A stretch of DNA of 64,000 nt from Toxorhynchites rutilus septentrionalis. Taxonomy: Eukaryota; Arthropoda; Insecta; Diptera; Culicidae. Below, piece by piece: positions 1 through 9,321 of the stretch. Each line of letters opens with the position of its first letter. The first letter of the stretch is position 1. Location of the stretch: positions 113,458,035 to 113,522,034 of the forward strand of contig NC_073746.1 of the NCBI RefSeq assembly GCF_029784135.1. Direction: 5' to 3'. The position numbers were made by a program, and so were the translations under genes. The notes beneath the pieces are model-generated. The model searched no databases, had not been told where the DNA came from, and saw only the letters and a list, made by a program, of their open reading frames with translations.

Positions 1-2
1 TC

Positions 3-892
3 TTTATAAATCTCAGGAAAGCATTTGACTGCATCCCTCACAACATATTAATAAAAAAGCTCAAATATTACGGTGTATGCAATTCAGCTTCCAATATTTT
101 AAAATCGTATCTTTCATGTCGGAAACAAATATATTACGTCAACAACGCTTTGAGTGATCCTATGTTCATTAGCACAGGTGTCCCACAAGGATCCTTATTG
201 AGATCAATACTCTTCAACATATTCGTTAATTAAATCTTCTAAAATTGCCTCTCAACGGAATCTTGCAATGTTATGCAGATGGCACAGTCATCAAATATCG
301 TGCAAAAACCTTGAGTGTATTGAATGACATGATTCAGCATGATTTGAATTTGATGCACCAATGGTTCTCTGCTAATAGAATGTCAGTAAATGCTGATAAG
401 TCGAATTTTATGGTATTTAGTATGACCAACGTTACGCCTACATTAATTTTGTCAATTGATAATGTACCAATAAAACAAATTTATGAAACAAGTTATATGG
501 GTTTAGTAATTGACAACAGATTAAAATGGCATAGCCATATTAAAAAAGTCAAACAAAGAATTGTACCATAAATTTTCGCCATAAAACCCATCGCAACCCA
601 TTTATCATTAAATCATTTGTATAAATTTAGCATAATAATTGTAATTTATAAAATAAAACAAGGGAACATTCAAGGCAATATAAACTTATTACCATACACA
701 GAAATACACTCACATTTGACAAGGAATCGAGATAGATTTTTCATCAATAGATCTCGCACTGAATTAGCCATTAGAAATGTGTTTTACACCGGAATTACGA
801 ACTTCAATGCACTTCCATCAAATCTCAAAGAAGAAACAAATATTATAATATTCAAACAAAATTTGAAAGCGTATATTATTAACCCATTTTAG
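3..892 (+). pseudogene. C-terminal half of a decayed non-LTR retrotransposon reverse transcriptase
   Basis: Translation from base 3 reads an RT core (LRKAFDCIPHNIL, then GVPQGSLL), which carries the first catalytic aspartate region and the template-grip motif. After a stop and frameshift near 232-245 the reading continues in another frame with YADGT near 272-286; this is the F/YADD active-site box with its second Asp changed to Gly. A third piece at 617-892 resembles the C-terminal tail of CR1/L2/Jockey-type ORF2 proteins (NVFYTGITNFNALPSN). The element is cut by the window's left edge, carries at least two breaks and lacks the catalytic YADD pair, so it is dead. Membership of the LINE RT family is clear; the clade is not. 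Confidence 0.8.
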
Positions 893-1030
893 GCCAAGGC
901 CATTTTTCATGTCTTTGGAAGACAACCATATGGTAATGTTTTTGCACCAAAGGATAGCTTAATTTATTAGCTACCACTTACTATCTAGTGCATTCAATTT
1001 TGTATAACTTCATTGAGCAATAAATTCGAT

Positions 1031-1502
1031 TTTTTTTATCCCATTTATTTATTTTTTAAGGCTCATTAGCATTTAGAGCCGAATTTTAGTCGTGTACATG
1101 TCACATGGTTATCGTATATCTATAATTAGCACATTACACAGTTGCCATTCGCCACTATTCCTTCTATACCATTACATATGGTACATTCACACAGTAGTCA
1201 TTTAGGCGTGAGAGTATTCTTTCTGTTCTTCCATTATCCAGTTAGACCGGACAGCGGAGACAGTTGATTGATCATTGTTGAGTTATTTATAGAACAGCAG
1301 CCCGATGTGTCTTGCAGAGCAGAGCAGTTGTATGAATCGATCTTATTTCGACCGTGGATCGATCTCCATCGCTGATGATTATTGTGTGGATGTAGCTATT
1401 CTGTAACAACACAAAGATGGTCAATGAGGGTTCTGAGTTTTGAACTCACGATCGATCGCTTACTAAGCGAACGCGCAACCAATGTGGCTACGGAGACCCC
1501 CA
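1031..1502 (-). mobile_element. SINE-A copy 1 (long tRNA-derived SINE)
   Basis: Read on the minus strand the element starts GGGGGTCTCCGTAGCCAC, with a tRNA-like A box (TGGTTGCGCGTTCGC) and B box (GTGAGTTCAAAACTC). These are internal Pol III promoter signals. About 380 bp of non-tRNA body follows, then a 3' GGCTC...GAGCC hairpin and an A-rich tail (T-run at 1031-1038 on the plus strand). A perfect 12-bp target duplication AATAAATTCGAT flanks it (1019-1030 and 1503-1514), which fixes both ends. Related copies lie at 4491, 12213 and 53706. I give no family name. Confidence 0.85.
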
Positions 1503-1514
1503 AATAAATTCGAT

Positions 1515-2181
1515 ATAAAGCAAGTATGTTTGGAAGGTGTTTTCCATTTCAATTAAAAAACCCAATCAAATACAAAAATATGTGAACTTTTCTACAGTAT
1601 AGTTACTTTGATAAAAGAACATACATTGCGATATAGGGCAGAAATCATTCGATTGAGCCTCCTAAAAGAAAATAACAACTGGGAAAATCGAGTGTTCGAA
1701 AAATCGAACGTTGGCCAAAACCATATACCAACACATCTAACCTCCGCAGCGCATTTTGGTTCGTTTACTTTCTAAGACGGAAGGTTTTCTTTTCTTTTTG
1801 CATTTTCAATTGTGAATGTTTGCAAATATCGATTAATTTAGCAAATATTATTGAAAACCTGTACGATTTTTTGTCCGTAATAACTTTAAATGATTACGGC
1901 CCGTGTGTTCGTGTGTGCAGGTACTGGAGAAAATGATCAGTACGTGTAACGAGGATTCTAATGAGATTGCCAGTGTGAATATCCTCCCGCCGGACCGAAT
2001 AATAACCACCCAATCCTCAATGCCTTTTTTTTCGCATAATGTTGGTACTTTGCAGATTTTGGAAAATGTTCGATTTTTCGGGAAAAGGATAATTGGAAAG
2101 AAATGATTCTTAAGCACAAACATTTCTCCAAGGCCAACAATAAAAAAAAAATAAGGACAGCAAAGTGAGTATATAATTTAT
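1515..2181. other. Unassigned AT-rich spacer
   Basis: No homology, RNA gene or repeat recognised. The short open frames here overlap on both strands and look fortuitous. Confidence 0.5.
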
Positions 2182-2194
2182 ATTTAGGTTAGGT

Positions 2195-2351
2195 GAGGAG
2201 GCGATCTGGCGTAGTGGTAACATCCATGCCTCTCACGCTAAAGGTCACGAGTTCAATTCTCACTCCCGACATTCTTCCTAAAATGGAAGTAAAAGTGACG
2301 AACCAGCCAAATGAGTTGAAAATCACTATAATACAGATAAAAAAAAAAAAA
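2195..2351 (+). mobile_element. Short tRNA-derived SINE with perfect TSD
   Basis: A 157-bp unit starts GAGGAGGCGATCTGGCGTAG, with an A-box-like TGGCGTAGTGGTAACATCC and a B-box-like GGTCACGAGTTCAATTCTC. It has a short body and a poly-A tail. The flanks are a perfect 13-bp duplication, ATTTAGGTTAGGT (2182-2194 and 2352-2364). This is the structure expected of a Pol III-transcribed retroposon mobilised by a LINE. It differs from SINE-A and SINE-B in this window. It is not a tRNA gene: the acceptor-stem pairing is absent and a poly-A tail plus TSD are present. Confidence 0.85.
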
Positions 2352-2633
2352 ATTTAGGTTAGGTTAAGATACTTGCATTACAACTGAATTCACTTTATGA
2401 ATAGCTGGTCACAGTTTTTGTTAACTTTTCAGCTTGTACATCAAATAAAGAAAAAAAGAAAAACATTATATTTTTTGAATGTTACTATTTTTAAAAAATC
2501 GGGAAACGTGAGAAAAAACGATTTGAACCGCGTTTTGTTTTTCAAACGGCCGCCATTTAGTCAAAAAGATGTTTTCGACTTGTCCGAGGCTCATGCGCTA
2601 GCGACATCTTTACTGATTTAGAATCTGTCTGAT

Positions 2634-4163
2634 TTTTGACGTAGAACTACGTCTTTCATTAAGGGTGCCAAATCAGGAAACATGTCACGTTTTCATGAAA
2701 TAAAGTTAACGTTAATAACTATTTTTGCCGCGAACAGATTTTGGCGATTTACATACCAAATGAGTCGGAAAATCCCTAAGATTGGTTTGATATGCTATAC
2801 ATTACAATCCCATGGTGTATAAATGGTTAAAATTCATGAAAACTAAGCGTTTCCATTTTCCCATACATTTGTTCTGTCCATTTGTGTGCTTTCCCGAACA
2901 GAGCTGTAAATAACGAGTAACGAAGGAGAAATCGTAAGACTTGAAGTCTCCGTGAACAAAGGAAAAGAAGAAGAACCAAGGGGAATATTTGTCTAGAGTA
3001 TAAACAGTGGATCTCGCTGAGGCAAACTTTCATTCTTCGTGAGAACACCGACTGAACAACATCGTTGCTGGGCGAGCTGGACGGTGAGGAGTGGAGGAGT
3101 AATACGAGGAAAAAGTAAAGTTTTCAAAGCGCCTTTTTGGAGGTTAGAAACGAATGAACTAAAGAAGTCTCATGTGTCTTAATTTCGGATCGAGCTGGAG
3201 ACGCGACCAAATTACTGACTCGCTGATGTCTCTAGCATTGCAATAATTGCATCAAACTGACGCCATTGCATTAAGGTTCTAAGCTACACAATTATGTGGG
3301 GAATCATCAAGCTAAGCTATCGTCAGCTCACCAAGAAAATAAATGTTCTAGAATTTTGTCTGTGATTTGGTTTCGCATGACGGTAGCAAAACCATCTCCA
3401 CAAAGGATGACAGCTAAGCTGATCTAGACCGGCAATATTAACAAAAAGGGCTTCTGTTTAGAAAAGCGCAAAACGGATATAAGTGTGTGCATGTCGATCC
3501 GAACGTGGTGACATAGAGGGGAGATAGCGGGAGGGAAATATTTACGCTACGGTATTAGTAATGAATCTCTGCTGATCCATCTGTTTTCCGTCATCATAAA
3601 GGCTTCGTTGATGCCTTTGACATTGTCTCAATGCATTGAACTGACGCTATGGTAAAGCAGGTGTTAAGGTTGTGCATCAAAAAATTATTTGGGAATACCA
3701 AATTATTCAATAAGTTAGAATAAATTATAAATTGATTTGGTTTCGCGTGCCTGTTGCAAAACTCCCTTCAACTAGGATTGCATTTGCGCTAATCGTGATC
3801 ATGATGAAGCAGTGCTACTCTTTTCGAGGTTGTTGAGATTAACAGGAAGAGTTTATTACGTTTATTTAGTCACCAGGAAAGTAAATGTCGTTCTGGAATT
3901 TTGTATGTGATTTGGATTCGCTTACCAGTAGCAAAACTTTCTCCACTAAGGATGATAACTGCGTTTATCTCGAGCATGTATTGTTCTGAGAGGACAAGAA
4001 TGAATGATCAAACAATAATCGTCAAATGATTCTACATGAAAAAATAATTTCAGGGCGACCAAACTGGTAGAATGGTTATTTCTAAAGTTTCGTAGCATTC
4101 TAAAATAATATTCGCTGTTATAAACAAGCGACTTGAATTAAACTACAGCGTAGTTCTACGTCA
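2634..4163. mobile_element. Non-coding element with GACGTAG-type inverted ends (foldback-family relative)
   Basis: The left end reads TTTTGACGTAGAACTACGTC. The right end, reverse-complemented, reads GTTGACGTAGAACTACGC, so short inverted termini bracket about 1.5 kb. A block at 3030-3175 (CACCGACTGAACAACATCG, then GAATGAACT) is homologous to 14020-14180 in the arms of the 13.5-16.1 kb foldback, so the two share ends and a conserved internal block. No coding capacity is seen. The inside holds diverged repeat units (separate entry). Homology at the right end runs about 25 bp past the terminus (shared with 51291), so the exact boundary is uncertain. Confidence 0.55.
3220..3970 (+). repeat. Diverged internal repeat units within the 2.6-4.2 kb element
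   Basis: The motif TGATTTGGTTTCGC-N~12-AGCAAAAC recurs at about 3361, 3734 and 3908. Each occurrence is followed by a TCTCCAC/CTTCAAC-AAGGAT segment. The preceding GATGYCT...AACTGACGC...ATT block recurs at about 3222 and 3609. The units are roughly 180-370 bp apart and well diverged, which suggests an old tandem duplication. Confidence 0.55.
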
Positions 4164-4490
4164 ACAATGCGGTCGTGTCTTGGACACAACCTCCTATAAT
4201 TTTTTTTTGTTTCAGATAACCAGAAGGGCTGTAACGCCATGGCACAACTTTTGTTTGAACCCGTCTTTCTTCATCAGCTCTTACCTATTCTAGTTATGAA
4301 TATTTTTTCTCCGTTCAATTTTTGTTTTATTGTTAAAAAATAGATGTACAAATAATGATATAATGGATAGTAAAAATATTCTTTGATTTATGTTTACGGA
4401 ACTCAAAAAAACGTCCGAAATTCGTGTCTCTACACTAGAATACCACCTCAATAAAAACTTTTATTTGCAACATGGAACATGAATGAAATT

Positions 4491-4966
4491 GGGGGTTTCC
4501 GTAGCCACATTGGTTGCGCGTTTGCTGAGTTCAAAACTCAGGGCCCTCATTGACCATCTTTGTGGTGTTACAGAATAACTACGTCCACACAACAATCATC
4601 AGCGATGGAGATCGATCCACGGTCGAAAAAAGATCGATTCATCCATACAACTGCTCTGCTCTGCAAGACACATCGGGCTGCTGTTCAATAAATAACTTAA
4701 CAATGATCAATCAACTGTCTCTGCTGTCAGGTGGTTTAACTGGATAATGGAAGATCAGAAGGAATACTCTTACACCTAAATGGCTACTGTGTAAATGTAC
4801 CATATGCAATGGTATAGAAGGGAATATTCTCACGCCGAAAAATGGCAACTGTGTAATGTGCTAATTATAGATATGATAAACATGTGACATGTACACGATT
4901 AAAATTCGGCTCTGTTGCAGCTAAAATGCTAATGAGCCTCAAATAAAACAAATGGGACAAAAAAAG
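4491..4966 (+). mobile_element. SINE-A copy 2
   Basis: This plus-strand copy starts GGGGGTTTCCGTAGCCAC. The A box is intact, but part of the region before the B box is deleted (GCGTTTGCTGAGTTC). It keeps the 3' hairpin CGGCTC...GAGCC and an A-rich tail. Inside, a ~60-bp segment is duplicated: GGAATACTCTTACACC...TGTGTAAATG and GGAATATTCTCACGCC...TGTGTAATG. Flanking duplications are imperfect (AATGAAATT on the left, AATGAATAAAATT on the right). Confidence 0.8.
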
Positions 4967-6441
4967 AAACAATGAATAAAATTTGAAAAAAAATCATAAT
5001 AATTAGGATTTTGTTTTTGCCTTAACAAAAAAGGAATAAATGAAAAAATGAGTCCCACGGTGCAGTGCGGAGCTGCAAAGTTACATGCTGAACCAAATCG
5101 AGACGATAATATGATAACATGCCAAGCCGCTTACTCTAGAGATGGCGAATGAAGAATGGCAGTTTGCCGTTTGGAAGGAGTTTGGAAATAACCGGAAGAA
5201 AATAGAAGAGAACATTCTAGGAGGAAGGGATCACGGTCGCCAAATATGCAAATCCCGAAACTCGACGATATTTTGAGATTGACATATGCCACTGGAATTG
5301 TCTCAGTCGTTATATCCGGAACTGAGATCGGTAAGTAGACAAAACTAGTTGTGCTATGGTTGCTGGGCATGGAAAAGGATTCGACTATCGGAATGGTCTG
5401 CGTTAATCTCCGATAATTGTAAGATCTGAATTTGAAACCTAAAACATTTGTACCACAAAGGTCAGCCTCTCATTGGCTGTGTAACAGCTCTGTTAATTAT
5501 TTAAGTTATTGCCTGAATTACCTAAAATCCCGGAGGGCCATCTTAGAGGTAGTTGATATCTTCCCAAAGGGCACCATAGGCAGCAAAAAATTTGGAAAAC
5601 GATTATATGTTAGCTTTTTATTTGACCAAAATACCATACAAGATGACTTCCAAAGTGCTGAGTCGAATTATTTACAAACAAAAAGAGTGTGTTTTCACTT
5701 GAACAAACAACAACCTTACAACTTATAAATCGCTCAATAATAGAAAAAAAATTATATCTATGTTCGTTCATCATTAAAGCCATAGAGAGTGGTTGAAATA
5801 TCATAAAAATGGCACGTAAATAGAATGCTCATAAAAAAATAATATTAAATTTAACAGTAATTCTTCAAATATACAACAGGTCCATCTTATCTACATTGTC
5901 CGTCTTACAGACAGTTCATCTAAGTCAAACGCAAAGAGAGATAAAATACATAACAGAGAATAAAGTGTTTTCTAAGAGTAAAAAGAAGAACATAAACGAT
6001 TCTCTGTGTGGGCTGTGTATTTTTACTGTGTATAATTATACGAAAAGCTTTCATACATGATTATTTGTAATGTGTATTCTGTTCGCTCGCTCATATTGAT
6101 CTTATATTGCTCTAGCATATATATTATACAGATGATATACAAGTATTAGGGAGTAGCGCATTTTCTGTTATTTTTAGGCTCATTTAATGTAATAAATCGT
6201 TATGCCAAAACATGTGCTAAAAAGTAATTTTGGGTTCAGAGACATCGAAAGATGGTGTTGCATGTCTGAAACAAGAATTTATCGAAAACAACCAGCCATA
6301 CAACCGTGATGTTTCACCACGACAACGTTCAGGCCCATATTGCTATACCGGTTGAACGATATATGGCACACAAAAGATTCGAACTTGACCAACCCAGGTC
6401 GAAGGTAATATATCCACCTTGTCTGAAATAAACTTTCATTG
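4967..6441. other. Mostly unassigned DNA
   Basis: No gene recognised. It contains a minus-strand copy of an anonymous dispersed repeat at about 5930-6110 (separate entry). Open frames of 60-98 codons show no recognisable domain. Confidence 0.5.
5930..6110 (-). repeat. Anonymous dispersed repeat, copy 1
   Basis: The reverse complement aligns with 32080-32240: shared blocks are AATATGAGCGAG, ACACATT(A/G)CAAATAA, AAAGCTTTTCGTATA and TTTATG-TTCTCYTTTTTACTCT. No termini or coding sequence were recognised. Confidence 0.6.
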
Positions 6442-6443
6442 TA

Positions 6444-7726
6444 AAGGGTGTGTCACATCAAATTGAATCACGGAAAAAACGCTGTAGAAATTCGCCCAGT
6501 AGACCGATCCTTTTGAAAATTTTAGACAGTAAAATAAAAACTATTAAACAACTTTTGGCATTTTCTTTTTATTCATACTTCGAGCCCAAGCCCGTATGCT
6601 CGCACCTTCCTTTTTACCCCGTCCATAAGGTTCTATACAACGTCAGGTTGTAGTTTTTTTTTAACAGAAATCCATTTTCTCTTGAAGTCCGCCTCCGATT
6701 TGACAACTTTTGGGTTCTTCCGGAGGGCCTGCTTCATAATCGCCCAATATTTCTATATTGGGCGAAGCTCCGGCGCGTTGGGCGGGTTCATTTCCTTTGG
6801 CACGAAGGTGACCCCGTTGGCTTCGTACCACTCCAACACGTCCTTTGAATAGTGGCACGAAGCGAGATCCGGCCAGAAGATGATCGGGCCCTCGTGCTGC
6901 TTCAATAGTGGTAGTAAGCGCTTCTGTAGGCACTCCTTAAGGTAAACCTGCCCGTTTACCGTGCCGGTCATCATGAAGGGGGCGCTCCGCTTTCCGCAAG
7001 AGCAGATCGCTTGCCACACCATGTACTTTTTGGCAAACTTGGAAAGTTTCTGCTTGCGAATCTCCTCCGGAACGCTGAATTTGTCCTTTGCGGAGAAGAA
7101 CAACAGGCCCGGCAGCTGACGAAAGTCCGCTTTGACGTAGGTTTCGTCGTCCATTACAAGGCAATGCGGCTTCGTCAGCATTTCGGTGTCCAGCTTCCGG
7201 GCTCGCGTCTTCCCCACCATGTATTGCCTTTCGTCGCGGTTAGGAGCCTTCTGAACCTTGTATGTACACAGGCCCTCCCGCTGCTTGGTCCGCTGGACGA
7301 ATGAACTTGACAAATTCAGCTTATTGGCGACATCCCGGACCGAACTTCTCGGATCACGTCTTAACTGCTTAACTTTTTCACTGACGGAGCATCCATTTTT
7401 GCCGTTCTTCACCTTCCAGTCGATGGTTAGGTTCTCGAAGTATCGTTTTAGTACTCTGCTGACCGTGGATTGGACGATTCCCAGCATCTTACCGATGTCC
7501 CGATGTGATAACTCCGGATTCTCGAAATGAGTGCACAGGATTAATTCACGACGCTCTTTTTCGTTCGACGACATTTTTCCAAATTTACTAAAAAAAGACA
7601 GTGAAGCATGGCCAACGTGATCTATACACTCTTATCTGATTATAAGCGAAAGCTGAAGATATAATTCCTAAAAATTAAATTTCTACAGCGTTTTTTCCGT
7701 GATGCAATTTGATGTGACACACCCTT
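6444..7726 (-). mobile_element. DD37E Tc1/mariner-type transposon, lineage 1, copy 1
   Basis: The 1283-bp element is bounded by inverted repeats starting AAGGGTGTGTCACATCAAAT and by TA target dinucleotides (6442-6443 and 7727-7728). Outer TIRs match over at least 22 bp with one mismatch, and extend as CACGGAAAAAACGCTGTAGAAAT. It carries a single transposase reading frame on the minus strand. A sister copy with the same TIRs lies at 34344-35630. The DD37E class (ITmD37E) is established in mosquitoes; assignment rests on catalytic spacing and TA duplication. Confidence 0.93.
6573..7574 (-). pseudogene. DD37E mariner transposase with an amber codon at the catalytic Glu
   Basis: The start ATG at 7574 gives MSSNEKERRELILCTHFENP, an N-terminal helix-turn-helix region (HRDIGKMLGIVQSTVSRVLKRY) and a second HTH (VRDVANKLNLSSSFVQR). 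The DDE domain follows, with the first Asp in VMDDETYV and the second in FWPDLASCH. Exactly 37 residues later the family Glu (RPI-E-KYW, seen in the sister copy at 34473-35478) is replaced by TAG at 6753-6755. The frame stays readable beyond it to a stop at 6573, with one further nonsense codon. A 15-bp in-frame deletion after SEK removes five residues present in the sister copy. The protein made would lack the third catalytic acid, so it should not catalyse transposition. Confidence 0.9.
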
Positions 7727-7728
7727 TA

Positions 7729-9321
7729 TATAACTTGAAGCGTTTTTTTATTTAAACACTTTTGTGAATGACAATAATTCCCACGTACGTATAACTCATC
7801 ATCAAAGGACAACTGTTGATCAGATTTGAGTCGTCTATATATCGTTGTGTCTGTCTCCACTCAAATTAGAAATCTATAATTCTAAACTTTGGAAAATATT
7901 AAAAAAAAGGAAAATTCAAAAAAAAAAATGGGCTACTCATATGTCCTGCAGTGAAAAGTGAAATCGAAAAAAATGATTACGCATTTGTTTTACAATGATA
8001 AATTTGTCCGATTGGAGTTCATTTATTTTTGAATCAATTTTGACCACATTGATATTTATGTTTCGCCATTTTGTAAATACTAATGGATTTTCAGGTGGAA
8101 AATGAAAATAAATCGCAAAATTGTGGTCGTAAAATTTGAGTAATGATTGTCCGATTTAAACTGTTTTTTTTTGTTGTATCTCTCTCTAGACGTAGATCAA
8201 TGTAATGAGAAAAAATAATTTTTATTTGAAAATTTTGAAGGAAGAAGGACCATATCTTCCATAGTAATAAACAATTTTAAACTGCTTTCGAGCTTGGTAA
8301 TCTGATAGAGTTAATTGCTTCACACCACCGTAAATGTCGGAATTGTACATTCGTCAGTGCCGGGCCGAAGCAATTGTAACTAATTAGTTTACGAATTTGC
8401 ATGTACATCGAACATTTAACCGACACCATTTAGTAACACACATGAACATACATAATCATTGAACTGCTTGCACGCCTATGTAGAAGGCAAAGTTTATGAA
8501 ACTACAAAATTTGGTACTCCAACCCAAAAAAAATTCAACCTTACTCACAACGAAGCACATAGTCACAATCACGAAAGCACCAGCGAGTGGCAAATTAGTC
8601 AGCACATTTCTGCACCAAGTGATGCAAGTGCAGACCACTGCCCAAAATGCTAGTAAATGTAACACACAACATCCACCCACGAATGAACTGCTCCCGAGAT
8701 CATGCTCATCCAACTTCGTGCCGCGCATTCAAGGGTGCAGTAGCAGCAGCAGAAATCACTCCAAACCCTGCCCAGATGGAACAAAGTTGCTTTTTATTGC
8801 CGAACTTTTCGGGCCCTTTTCGTCGACCAACTCACGTTACTCCAAATTACCGTCAGTAGTCCAAAGTGGGTCATTTGGAAAAAAAAGAAGATTATCCCCA
8901 CTTCAGCAAGCAAAAGAGCTTACAGATGAAAGACTTGATGGAGAAAAAGAGAGAAAAAACATTTTCGTTTGTACGCTGCATACGAAATTGTGGAAGGTGA
9001 AGGTCATCCAAGCTAAGTGGAGCAGCAATTTTGGCTGAATCTTATTCCTCCTTGAGACTGGGCGCCACGGTGTGGAAAGCGACAGCTTTCTTAGACGGAA
9101 AGCGGAAGAAGACAACAGACGCCAGTTCTCCCACACTTTGTCTTCGTACTTGAGGGGGAAATGATTGGGACATTGATTTAATGTGTTTGCATTAAAAGGT
9201 TCAGTGGGTCAGATAGTTTTACCCAAGTGTCAACTGTGATGAAAAAAAGATCAACCTTGTCTGCGGTGTAGAAACATATTAAAATTCTTAATGCATTTCC
9301 ACTTGATATGTTTATTAATTA
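7729..9321. other. Unassigned spacer
   Basis: No homology recognised. It includes an open frame of 180 codons at 8496-9038, rich in Ser, Lys and Thr. That frame has no domain, signal peptide or family resemblance and is overlapped by open frames on the other strand. I treat it as fortuitous. Confidence 0.45.

Noticed and set aside
2195..2351. Functional tRNA gene
   Set aside because: The A and B boxes belong to a SINE with poly-A tail and 13-bp TSD; cloverleaf pairing is missing.
8496..9038. 180-codon open frame as a possible host gene
   Set aside because: No recognisable domain, no splice or promoter context, low-complexity composition, and competing open frames on the opposite strand.
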